Shown here piece after piece: positions 55,438 to 62,933 of a DNA stretch of 64,000 bases. The notes beneath the pieces are model-generated. The model was not told where the DNA came from. It was given only the letters and a program-made list of their open reading frames with translations, and made no database searches. This DNA comes from Fen-183 sp036504335 (GTDB lineage: Bacteria; Acidobacteriota; Thermoanaerobaculia; UBA5066). The position numbers and the translations under genes are program-made. The DNA lies in assembly GCA_036504335.1 (NCBI GenBank), contig DASXVJ010000019.1:4307-68306 (forward strand). Direction: 5' to 3'. Numbering within the stretch: position 1 is the stretch's first letter; every line of letters begins with the position of its first letter.

Positions 55438-57210
55438 ATGTCCACAGTCAAAGAAGAGACGAAGCACGAGACCACCACCGAAGTCGAATCGTTTCTGAAG
55501 TCCCTTTACCAGGGCCACATCGCCGAAGATCTCGTCTTCCCGTATCCGGAGATTTCGGCGGACGTGAAGGAGACGGTGGGGGCGTTCGCGGACGCCTGGA
55601 CCGACTTCGACGCGGCGCACCTGAACTCCGAGAAGATGGACGCGGAGCACCACTTCCCGCGCGAGGCCGTCAAGGCGATGGGCGAGCTCGGCGTCCTCGG
55701 GATGACGATTCCGGAGGAGTACGGCGGCAGCGGCTTCGGCTCCGCCGCGTACTGCCGGATGACGGAGACGGTCGCGCCGCTCGACGCGACGGCGTCCATC
55801 GTCATCGGCGCCCACCTGTCGATCGGCCTCAAGCCCCTCGTCCTCTTCGGGAGCGAGGAACAGAAGAAGAAGTGGCTGCCCGACCTCGCGACGGGCAAGC
55901 TCGTCGCGGCGTTCTGCCTCACGGAGCCCGAGGCAGGCTCGGACGCGGGCTCGCTCAAGACCACGGCCGAATACGACGCCGCGACGGACACCTACGTCCT
56001 GAACGGGACGAAGCAGTGGATCTCGAACGGCGGCTTCGCGTCCTTCTTCTCGGTCTTCGCGCGCATCCCGTCGGGCGCCGCGGACGGCCACAAGGAAGTC
56101 TCCTGTTTCGCAGTCATCACGAACCCGGACGGGACGCTCCCGGGCCTGACCCGCGGCCCCGAGGAGAAGAAGCTGGGCCTCTGCGCCTCTTCGACCTGCC
56201 AGATCATCTTCGAGAACTGCCGGATCCCCGCCGCGAACCTCATCGGCGAGAAGGGCCACGGCTTCAAGTACGCCCTCGAGACGCTCAACACGGGCCGCAC
56301 GTCGCTCGGGGCGGGCTCGGTCGGCGGCTCGAAGTGGATGATCAAGCTCGCGGTCGAGCACGCGACGCAGCGCAAGCAGTTCAAACAGCGCATCGCCGAC
56401 TTCGAAATGATCCGCCACAAGATCACGAAGATGACGGCGACGACGTACGCGCTCGAGTCGATGGTCTACCTGACCGCGAGCCTCGTCGACCGCCACATCG
56501 ACTACTCGCTCGAGGGGGCGTGCTGCAAGGTGTTCGGGACCGAAGTCCTCTGGCAGAACATCAACGACGGCCTCCAGATCGCGGGCGGCAACGGCTTCAT
56601 GAACGAGTACCCGTACGGGCGCGCGCTCCGCGACAGCCGCATCAACATGATCTTCGAGGGCACGAACGAGATCCTCCGCCTCCTGATCGCGCTCTCGGGC
56701 ATGAAGGAGCTCGGCGACTCGCTCAAGGAGGTCCAGAGCGCGCTCAAGAGCCCGCTCGCCCAGCGCGGCATCCTGACCGAGTACGCGCACAAGCGCATGA
56801 AGGGCGTCATCACGCACGACAAACTCACGAAGGTCCACCCGTCGCTCGCGCCGGAGGCCGACCAGGTCGGCCGGTACGCGGGCGTCTTCGCGAACGCCTG
56901 TGAGACGATCCTCCGCAAGCACGGCAAGAAGGTCATCGACCGCGAGTACCAGCAGGAGCGCATCGCGGACGTCCTCATCGACCTCTACGCGCAGATCGCG
57001 ACGCTCTCGCGCGTCACCGCCGCCATCGCGAAGAAGGGCGAGGAGAAGGCTGCCGGAGAGGTCGAGATCGCCCGGTGGTTCTGCAACGAGGCCAAGCACC
57101 GCATGGTCGCGAACCTCAAGGCGCTCGACAAGAACCGCGACGCCGACTGCACGAAAATCAGCGACCGGGTCTACGAGAGTGGCGGGTATCCCTACGACCT
57201 CTGGGCCTGA
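55438..57210 (+). CDS. fadE: Acyl-CoA dehydrogenase (FadE-type)
   Basis: A 590-aa flavoprotein, longer than the standard ~380 residues because of a C-terminal extension typical of the FadE5/VLCAD-like group. Blocks seen are LGMTIPEEYGGSGFG, FCLTEPEAGSDAGSLKTTAEYD, NGTKQWISNGGFASFFSVFAR, the helical EHATQRKQFKQRIADFEMIRHKI, AGGNGFMNEYPYGRALRDSRINMIFEGTNEI with the catalytic Glu, and a ~170-residue helical tail. It introduces the 2,3-double bond in acyl-CoA. ATG 55438 has GGGGAG upstream. Confidence 0.92.
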   Translation: MSTVKEETKHETTTEVESFLKSLYQGHIAEDLVFPYPEISADVKETVGAFADAWTDFDAAHLNSEKMDAEHHFPREAVKAMGELGVLGMTIPEEYGGSGFGSAAYCRMTETVAPLDATASIVIGAHLSIGLKPLVLFGSEEQKKKWLPDLATGKLVAAFCLTEPEAGSDAGSLKTTAEYDAATDTYVLNGTKQWISNGGFASFFSVFARIPSGAADGHKEVSCFAVITNPDGTLPGLTRGPEEKKLGLCASSTCQIIFENCRIPAANLIGEKGHGFKYALETLNTGRTSLGAGSVGGSKWMIKLAVEHATQRKQFKQRIADFEMIRHKITKMTATTYALESMVYLTASLVDRHIDYSLEGACCKVFGTEVLWQNINDGLQIAGGNGFMNEYPYGRALRDSRINMIFEGTNEILRLLIALSGMKELGDSLKEVQSALKSPLAQRGILTEYAHKRMKGVITHDKLTKVHPSLAPEADQVGRYAGVFANACETILRKHGKKVIDREYQQERIADVLIDLYAQIATLSRVTAAIAKKGEEKAAGEVEIARWFCNEAKHRMVANLKALDKNRDADCTKISDRVYESGGYPYDLWA

Positions 57211-58165
57211 TCGCGCCTTCATTCGGACGCTGACCGTCCCGACCCCGTTTCCGGTCGGGCCGGTCAACGTCCACCTGATCCTGCGCGACCCCGTCACGAT
57301 CGTCGACTCCGGCCCGCTGACGGACGCCGCGTGGGAGGTTCTCGTGGCGGGGCTCGCCGCGCACGGGCTCGGCGTGGCCGACGTGAGAAGGATCCTGCTC
57401 ACGCACGGGCACCACGACCACTACGGACTCGCTGCGAAGATCGCGGACGCCTCGGGCGCCGAGATCCTGGGCGGCGCGCTCGACCGGAACAACTTCCGCC
57501 AGGTTCGGCACCCGAAGCTCCTGCTCGACGACATGGCGCGCTCCGGCTTCGGCGTCGCGACGCGCTTCGCGGTCGTCGCGGCGATCGCCGCCGTCGACCA
57601 CTTCGCCAAGCCGCTCGAGGCGTGGGACGAGCTCCGGGGCGGCGAGACGCTGGCGGGCGACGGCTGGAGCGTGCGCGTGCGTTCGACGCCGGGGCATACG
57701 CCGGGGAGCCTCACGTTCGAGGTGCCCGAAGCCGGGGTCCTTTTCACCGGCGACACGGTTCTCAAGGACATCACGCCGAACGCGATCATCGACGAGGATC
57801 CGCTCGAGCCCGGCCGGCCGTTCCGGAGCGTCTCGACGTACTTCCGGACGCTCGAGGAGATCGGCGGGGCGAACGCGGGGGAGACGCTCCTCACGGGCCA
57901 CGGCGCGCCGATCCCGGACTGGCACGTCCACAAGGGCGGGCTCGACCGACGCTACCGCCTGCGCATCGACCAGATCCTGAGGCACCTTGCGAAGGGTCCG
58001 GCGACGGCGCGCGACCTCGTGACGGCGATTTTTCCGCGCGTGAGGACGCTCAACGTCTTCCTCGCGTTCAGCGAGATTGCCGGCTTCCTCATGTATCTCG
58101 AGGACGAGGGCCGCGTCGTGAAGCTCGTCGAGGAGACCCGGGACCGCTACCGGCTCGTCGCCTGA
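57179..58165 (+). CDS. Metallo-beta-lactamase fold hydrolase
   Basis: A ~328-aa MBL protein with LLTHGHHDHYGLAAKI (HxHxDH), VRSTPGHTPGSLTFEV with the third-ligand His, LFTGDTVLK, and TGHGAPIPDWHVHK. The C-terminal ~90 residues form a winged-helix-like domain (KGPATARDLVTAIFPRVRTLNVFLAFSEIAGFLMYLEDEGRV), as in LACTB2/hydroxyacylglutathione-hydrolase-like families. GTG 57179 is the only upstream canonical start and overlaps fadE by 32 nt. It may hydrolyse a thioester linked to beta-oxidation. Confidence 0.82.
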   Translation: MAGIPTTSGPDRAFIRTLTVPTPFPVGPVNVHLILRDPVTIVDSGPLTDAAWEVLVAGLAAHGLGVADVRRILLTHGHHDHYGLAAKIADASGAEILGGALDRNNFRQVRHPKLLLDDMARSGFGVATRFAVVAAIAAVDHFAKPLEAWDELRGGETLAGDGWSVRVRSTPGHTPGSLTFEVPEAGVLFTGDTVLKDITPNAIIDEDPLEPGRPFRSVSTYFRTLEEIGGANAGETLLTGHGAPIPDWHVHKGGLDRRYRLRIDQILRHLAKGPATARDLVTAIFPRVRTLNVFLAFSEIAGFLMYLEDEGRVVKLVEETRDRYRLVA

Positions 58166-58184
58166 GCGCAGCCCGGGCGGAGAT

Positions 58185-58895
58185 TCACGGACACCGGATC
58201 CGGAGGGAAGAGGCCGTGTCTTCGCCGACCCCCGTGTTTCTGAGGTTGTTGTCGCGCTCGCGGAAGTCGGTCTGGCGGCCCCGGTAACCCGGGAACTCGT
58301 AGAGCGTCAGGATGCAGCCGGGAGAGACGTCGACGCTGCTCGCCGTGCGGCTCCCGAGACGCGTGCGGTCGAGGTCCGGGACGTCGCGGTTGAAGAACTG
58401 ACTCGGCCCACGTCCCTCGCGGTCGCGGTACAGGATCGCCCCCCGTCCTCCCTCGGGCCAGGGGGGACGCCAGTCGTCGGCGTCACGATCCCAGCGCTGC
58501 GGCGGCGGGTGATCGACGTGCCAGTCGGGGTGGTAATGGGTCTCCGGGCCATCGTGTCGGCAGTTCACCCGCAGGGAGGACGCGCTGTACTCGCCCACGG
58601 GAGTGTTTCCGAGGTTGTTGTCGTCGTCGCGGAAGACCGTCGAACGGCCCCTGTAGTAGGGGTATTGGTACAGGACCGCCATGCAGCCGGGTGGCACGGC
58701 GATCGAGGCCGCGCGGCGGCTGCCGAACTGCGTGTACATGAGGTCGGGCACGTCGTCGTGAAAGGTCTGGTTGGGCCCGGCCAGGTGGTGATTCTGGAAA
58801 AGAGTGACGCCCTGCGCCCGTGCGTTGAACGTGAATCCGAGAGCTGCCCAGAGGACGAGGACGCTCCCGAGGATCGGTCGTCGGGGAGTTTGCAT
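58185..58895 (-). CDS. Secreted beta/gamma-crystallin-fold protein
   Basis: A 236-aa protein with a signal peptide (VLVLWAALGFTFNARAQ) and two similar domains. Each has VTLFQNHHLAGPNQTFHDDVPDL-like and CxxxLYxxPxYRGRxTxFRxxDNNLxNTxVG blocks, the crystallin Greek-key pattern with D/N-rich calcium loops. A central His/Pro/Trp-rich linker (HYHPDWHVDHPPPQRW) separates the domains. It may be a calcium-binding or peptidase-inhibitor I36-like protein. A GGAGG site precedes the ATG. Confidence 0.78.
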   Translation of the reverse strand: MQTPRRPILGSVLVLWAALGFTFNARAQGVTLFQNHHLAGPNQTFHDDVPDLMYTQFGSRRAASIAVPPGCMAVLYQYPYYRGRSTVFRDDDNNLGNTPVGEYSASSLRVNCRHDGPETHYHPDWHVDHPPPQRWDRDADDWRPPWPEGGRGAILYRDREGRGPSQFFNRDVPDLDRTRLGSRTASSVDVSPGCILTLYEFPGYRGRQTDFRERDNNLRNTGVGEDTASSLRIRCP

Positions 58896-58917
58896 TGAAT
58901 CCTCCGCACCCGGAACT

Positions 58918-59658
58918 TTACAACCCGGCCGCGATCGCCCTTCTCACGTAATGGAGGGCCTGCTCCACCGCGTCCGGCAGTGTCTCGCCCCGGGCGAGGT
59001 GCGCGGTGACGGCCGCCGAGAGCATGTCCCCCGCGCCGGGCACCGCCCATTCCCCGAGGCGCGGCGCGGCGAAGGCGCGCCACGTCCGGCCGTCCAGCAG
59101 CCCGTCGACGACGACGTCGCCCTCTGCGTGGCCGCCCTTGATGAGGACCGCCCTCGGGCCGTACGCCTGGATCGCCCGCGCGGCGCGCTTGGCGTCTCCC
59201 TCGCCGCGGATCGGGAAGCCGGCGAGGAGGGACGCCTCCGGGAGATTCGGCGTCACGAGCGCCGCGGCGGGGAGAAGCTCCTTCAGAAACGCCGCCCAGG
59301 AGGGAGCCGCGAGGAGCCGCGGGCCGGCCCGCGAGACGAGGACCGGGTCCACGACGATCGGAATGCGCCGCCGGACGAGGTCGGCTGCGACGAGCCGCAC
59401 GACGGGCGTCCTGGACAGGAAACCGACCTTTGCGGCGGAGGGGAGGGGGCCCTCGGCAAGGGCTTCGAGCTGCGCACGGACGGCCGCCGCCGGCAGCTCG
59501 TGGAGTACGCCCGCTGCCCGCCCGGTCCGGGCGGCGACGGCGGTCACGACCGAGGCGCACCGGACGCCGAGCGCGGCGAAAACGGCAAGATCGCCCTGGA
59601 GTCCGGCTGTCCCGGTCGGGTCCGCGGCGTGCACGGAGAGAGCGGTCGCGAGCGCCAC
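58918..59658 (-). CDS. thiD: Hydroxymethylpyrimidine/phosphomethylpyrimidine kinase
   Basis: A 246-aa ribokinase-fold enzyme of thiamine synthesis. The N-terminus has DPTGTAGLQGDLAVFAALG, the HMP-binding block with G-GLQ-D; PIVVDPVLVSRAGPRLL, LVTPNLPEASLLAG and VLIKGGHAEG follow. The catalytic anion hole reads VPGAGDMLSAAV, where most ThiD have GTGDTLS, so one Thr is Ala and the second is Met. The GTG start is close to the divergent peroxiredoxin gene. Confidence 0.82.
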   Translation of the reverse strand: MALATALSVHAADPTGTAGLQGDLAVFAALGVRCASVVTAVAARTGRAAGVLHELPAAAVRAQLEALAEGPLPSAAKVGFLSRTPVVRLVAADLVRRRIPIVVDPVLVSRAGPRLLAAPSWAAFLKELLPAAALVTPNLPEASLLAGFPIRGEGDAKRAARAIQAYGPRAVLIKGGHAEGDVVVDGLLDGRTWRAFAAPRLGEWAVPGAGDMLSAAVTAHLARGETLPDAVEQALHYVRRAIAAGL

Positions 59659-59705
59659 GGGCCAAGCTTACTTTGCTATTCTCCGGCGCCGGAGGAATCG
59701 CCTTC

Positions 59706-60668
59706 ATGTCCGAAGAAAACAAGGCTCCCGCGGCCCTCACCGCCGGGTCGATCGCTCCCGATTTCACGCTTCAGGCGCGCTCCGGCAAGACGATCTCGCT
59801 GCACGATTTCGCGGGTCGGAAGGACGTTCTCATCTACTTCTACCCGAAAGACGACACGCCGGGCTGCACGCGCGAATCCTGCAGCCTGCGCGACGGATGG
59901 GCCGACCTCGGCAAGGCCGGCATCGAGGTGCTCGGCATCTCGCGCGACGACGCCGCCTCGCACAACGCGTTCGCCGCGAAGTACAACCTGCCGTTCGAGC
60001 TCCTGACCGACGCGGACCACGCGGTCCACGAGAATTACGGCGCGTGGGGCCAGAACCCGAACCCCGCCTGGGGCATCGGTCCCCTCAGGAAGTCGTTCCT
60101 CGTCGGCAAGGACGGCAGGGTCAAGCACGTGTTCGACAAGGTCGACACCGAGCGCCACGCCGACCAGGTCCTCCGGGCCGCGGGCTTCATGCCCGCTCCG
60201 AAGCCTGCTCCGGCTCCGGCGGCCGCGACCGTGGCCGGAGTCGCCGAGGCGGCGAGGACGGCCGTGGCCACCGCCGTGTCGAAGGTTGCCGAGAAGGTCG
60301 AGAAGGCGGCCGTGGCGGTCGAGAAGGCCGCCGTCGAGACGGCCGCTCCCGCGGCGCCCAGGATTGCCGCCGCGAAGAAGGCGGTGAAGGCCGCGGTCAA
60401 GAAGGTCGTCCGCAAGGCGAAGAAGGCCGTTGCGAAGGCGAAGGTGAAGAAGGTCGTCCGCAAGGCGAAGAAGGCCGTTGCGAAGGCGAAGGTCAAGAAG
60501 GCCGTCCGCAAGGTGAAGAAGGCCGCCCCTAAGAAGAAGGCCGCGAAGCGGACCGCCCGACGCACGGCGCGGAAGGCCGTTCGCAAGGTGAAACGAGCGG
60601 TCCGGAAGGCGAAGAGGGCCGCTCCGAAGAGCAAGGCCAAAAAGAACGCCAAGCGGAAGAAGCGGTAA
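59706..60668 (+). CDS. Peroxiredoxin (BCP/PrxQ type) fused to a histone-H1-like basic tail
   Basis: A 320-aa protein. Residues 1-~160 are a PrxQ peroxiredoxin: DFTLQARSGKTISLHDF, YPKDDTPGCTRESCSLRD with the peroxidatic Cys and the resolving Cys five residues later, and GPLRKSFLVGKDGRV. An Ala/Pro linker and a ~110-residue Lys/Ala/Arg/Val tail (KKVVRKAKKAVAKAKV repeats) follow, like bacterial H1 homologues (AlgP/HctB-like). It probably detoxifies peroxide while bound to DNA. GGAGGA precedes the ATG. Confidence 0.85.
   Translation: MSEENKAPAALTAGSIAPDFTLQARSGKTISLHDFAGRKDVLIYFYPKDDTPGCTRESCSLRDGWADLGKAGIEVLGISRDDAASHNAFAAKYNLPFELLTDADHAVHENYGAWGQNPNPAWGIGPLRKSFLVGKDGRVKHVFDKVDTERHADQVLRAAGFMPAPKPAPAPAAATVAGVAEAARTAVATAVSKVAEKVEKAAVAVEKAAVETAAPAAPRIAAAKKAVKAAVKKVVRKAKKAVAKAKVKKVVRKAKKAVAKAKVKKAVRKVKKAAPKKKAAKRTARRTARKAVRKVKRAVRKAKRAAPKSKAKKNAKRKKR
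60396..60491 (+). repeat. 48-bp tandem repeat within the histone-like tail
   Basis: Two consecutive 48-bp copies (60396-60443 and 60444-60491), identical except for one third-position base of the first codon. They encode the 16-residue unit VKKVVRKAKKAVAKAK, and a partial diverged third copy follows. The tail probably changes length by slippage or recombination. Confidence 0.8.
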
Positions 60669-60676
60669 GGAGCCCG

Positions 60677-60991
60677 GTGGAGGAGACGAACCGCATCCGG
60701 GTGACGGACCGCGCCCTCGCCGCCCTCAGGGCCGAGGGCTGGGAACCCGGCAGGACCTGCCTCGTCGTGCGGCACGTCCTCGGATGCGGCGGCTCCGGCT
60801 ACCGGATCACCTTCTCGCAGCGTCCGCTCGAGGACGGCCGCCGCGTGGACGCCGGCGGCGGCCTCGTCGTGTGGCTCGACCCCTATTCCTACTCGCGCCT
60901 CGACGGCGCGTCCATCGACTACGACCCCGAAAAGGAGACCGAGGGCTTCCTGCTCGACCACCCGGATGCGGCATTCGCCGCGTTCTGCTGA
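60677..60991 (+). CDS. HesB/IscA-like protein
   Basis: A 104-aa protein. RHVLGCGGSGYRITFSQRPL and GGLVVWLDPYSYSRLDGASIDYDPEKETEGFLLDHPDAAFAAFC follow the A-type Fe-S carrier/HesB fold, but the Cys pattern is altered: one Cys in CGG and a single terminal Cys instead of C-x-C. It may bind iron differently or have lost carrier function. The GTG start lies 8 nt after the peroxiredoxin stop, suggesting shared expression under redox stress. Confidence 0.65.
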   Translation: MEETNRIRVTDRALAALRAEGWEPGRTCLVVRHVLGCGGSGYRITFSQRPLEDGRRVDAGGGLVVWLDPYSYSRLDGASIDYDPEKETEGFLLDHPDAAFAAFC

Positions 60992-61011
60992 CGCGCGGCC
61001 CCGAACCCGCC

Positions 61012-61722
61012 ATGGCCAGACTGACGAAAGACCAGCTCCGTACCGACCAGCTTCAGCACGCGCTGACCGACGCGCGCGACTACGTCTCGAGCCACCGGTC
61101 CCAGACCACCCGCTGGATTGCGCTCGGGGCGGCGGCCGCCGCCGTCGTGATCGCGATCTGGGCCGGCCTCGCGTGGAAGAGCAACCGCGCCGCCTCGCGG
61201 CTGTCGCAAGCCCTCGGGATCTTCGACGCGCCGCTCGCGTCGGATCCGAGCCCGGCCCCGGGCGCGAAGGTTTACAGGGACGCCGCCGAGCGCACCGCCG
61301 CCGCCCGGAGCGCATTCCAGGAGCTCGCGAAGGACAGCCCGTCCTCCGCGTCCGGCCGCGCGGCCGCCGTGCTGCTGCTCGGGCTCGACGGCGGGTCCGC
61401 CGCGACGGGCACGAACCTCGACGCCGCCCGTGCGTTCGCGAGGAGCGAAAAGGGCACCGTCGCCGCCGGAGTCGCCGCGGTCGCCGCGCTGGACGCCGAG
61501 TCGGCCGCCGGCCGCTCGAAGGAAGCGCTGGAAGCCGCGAAGAAGTACCTCGACGCGGCGGACGCTCCGCTGCCCAAGGACGTCCTCGTCTATACGGTCG
61601 CGAAGCTCTACGAGAAGACGGGCCAGAACGTCGAGGCCAAGGGCTTCTACCAGCGCCTCGTGACGGACTTCCCGGATTCTCCGCTGCGCACCGAAGCGCA
61701 GCAGAAGCTGGCCGGACTCTAG
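61012..61722 (+). CDS. Membrane-anchored TPR protein (YfgM/TPR_21-like)
   Basis: A 236-aa protein. It has a cytosolic N-terminus with LTKDQLRTDQLQHALTDARDYVSSHRSQ, one TM helix near residues 38-60 (WIALGAAAAAVVIAIWAGLAW) and a periplasmic TPR-like domain ending LYEKTGQNVEAKGFYQRLVTDFPDSPLRTEAQQKLAGL. It resembles YfgM/BamD-type proteins. The stop is immediately followed by the deoB GTG. Confidence 0.75.
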   Translation: MARLTKDQLRTDQLQHALTDARDYVSSHRSQTTRWIALGAAAAAVVIAIWAGLAWKSNRAASRLSQALGIFDAPLASDPSPAPGAKVYRDAAERTAAARSAFQELAKDSPSSASGRAAAVLLLGLDGGSAATGTNLDAARAFARSEKGTVAAGVAAVAALDAESAAGRSKEALEAAKKYLDAADAPLPKDVLVYTVAKLYEKTGQNVEAKGFYQRLVTDFPDSPLRTEAQQKLAGL

Positions 61723-62892
61723 GTGCAGCGGAGGGCCATCGTTCTCGTCTGCGACGGGCTCGGGGTCGGTGAGGCCCCGGACGCCGCCGCCTTCGGCGAC
61801 GCGGGCGCGAGGACCCTCCAGCACATCGTGCGCGACGGCAAGCCCGTCATCCCGCACCTGACGGAGCTCGGTCTCCTCCACACGATGTATGGCGAGGCGC
61901 CCGCCGGGCTGCCCGCGCCCTCGGGCGCCTACGGCCGCCTTGCGGAGGCCTCGGCGGGGAAGGACTCGACGACGGGTCACTGGGAGCTCATGGGACTGAC
62001 GGTGCCGGTCGCGTTCCCGCTCTACCCGGAGGGGTTTCCGCCCGAGGTCGTCGAGCGGTTCGAGAAAGCGGTCGGGAAGAAGGTGCTTCTCAACCGGCCC
62101 GCCTCGGGAACCGAGGTCATCAAGCAGTACGGCGAGGAGCACATGAAGACGGGCCGCCCGATCCTCTACACGTCGGGCGACTCCGTCTTCCAGATCGCGG
62201 CGCACGAGGACGTCGTGCCGGTCGAGACGCTCTACCGCTGGTGCGAGATCGCCCGCGAGATGCTCGACGGCAAGCATCGCGTGGGCCGTGTCATCGCGCG
62301 GCCGTTCGTCGGCAGGCCGGGTTCGTTCACGCGCACCCACCGGCGGCACGACTACACGGTCCCGCCGGACGGCCCGACGCTGCTCGACGAACTCGAGGCA
62401 CAGGGAAAGCGCGTCTATGGGATCGGAAAGATCGAGGACCTGTTCTCGGGGCGCGGCGTGGCGGAGGCCGTCCACACGGAGTCCAACCGCGACGGCCTCG
62501 AAAAGACGGTCGCGGCCCTTTCGGGGCGCGACGACGACTTCGTCTTCGCGAACCTGAACGACTTCGACACGAAATTCGGCCACCGGAACGACCCGCAGGG
62601 CTACGCGCGCGCCCTCGAGGAGCTCGATTCCTTCGTCCCCGCCCTGCTCGCGGGCCTCGGCGACGGCGACGTCCTCATGGTCACCGCCGACCACGGCGGC
62701 GACCCGTCCGACGTCTCGACGGACCACACGCGCGAGTTCGTGCCGATGGTCGCCGCGGGCCCGCGCGTCCGCGCCGGCGTCGACGTCGGGACGCGCGCGA
62801 CGTTCGCGGACCTCGGGGCGACCGTCGCCGAGCACCTCGGCGTGCCCCCGCTCGGTGGCGCGAGCTTCCTCTCCGCGATCCTGCGCGGCTGA
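61723..62892 (+). CDS. deoB: Phosphopentomutase
   Basis: A 389-aa alkaline-phosphatase-superfamily enzyme converting (deoxy)ribose 1-phosphate to 5-phosphate. Metal ligands are in LVCDGLGVGEAPDAA, KDSTTGHWELMG carries the phospho-Thr, and NLNDFDTKFGHRND and VTADHGGDPSDVSTDHTRE complete the site. It can channel sugars from nucleosides imported by the BMP system at 41.8-46.4 kb. GTG start directly after the upstream stop. Confidence 0.93.
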   Translation: MQRRAIVLVCDGLGVGEAPDAAAFGDAGARTLQHIVRDGKPVIPHLTELGLLHTMYGEAPAGLPAPSGAYGRLAEASAGKDSTTGHWELMGLTVPVAFPLYPEGFPPEVVERFEKAVGKKVLLNRPASGTEVIKQYGEEHMKTGRPILYTSGDSVFQIAAHEDVVPVETLYRWCEIAREMLDGKHRVGRVIARPFVGRPGSFTRTHRRHDYTVPPDGPTLLDELEAQGKRVYGIGKIEDLFSGRGVAEAVHTESNRDGLEKTVAALSGRDDDFVFANLNDFDTKFGHRNDPQGYARALEELDSFVPALLAGLGDGDVLMVTADHGGDPSDVSTDHTREFVPMVAAGPRVRAGVDVGTRATFADLGATVAEHLGVPPLGGASFLSAILRG

Positions 62893-62917
62893 CGGCCTGC
62901 GGGCGCGTCCGTATACT
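62889..62917 (+). promoter_or_regulatory. Probable promoter of the Ser/Thr kinase gene
   Basis: -35-like CTGACG (62889-62894) overlaps the deoB end, followed by a 17-bp spacer and -10 TATACT (62912-62917). The ATG is 16 nt beyond the -10. Confidence 0.5.
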
Positions 62918-62933
62918 GAGTCCGAGCTTCAAA

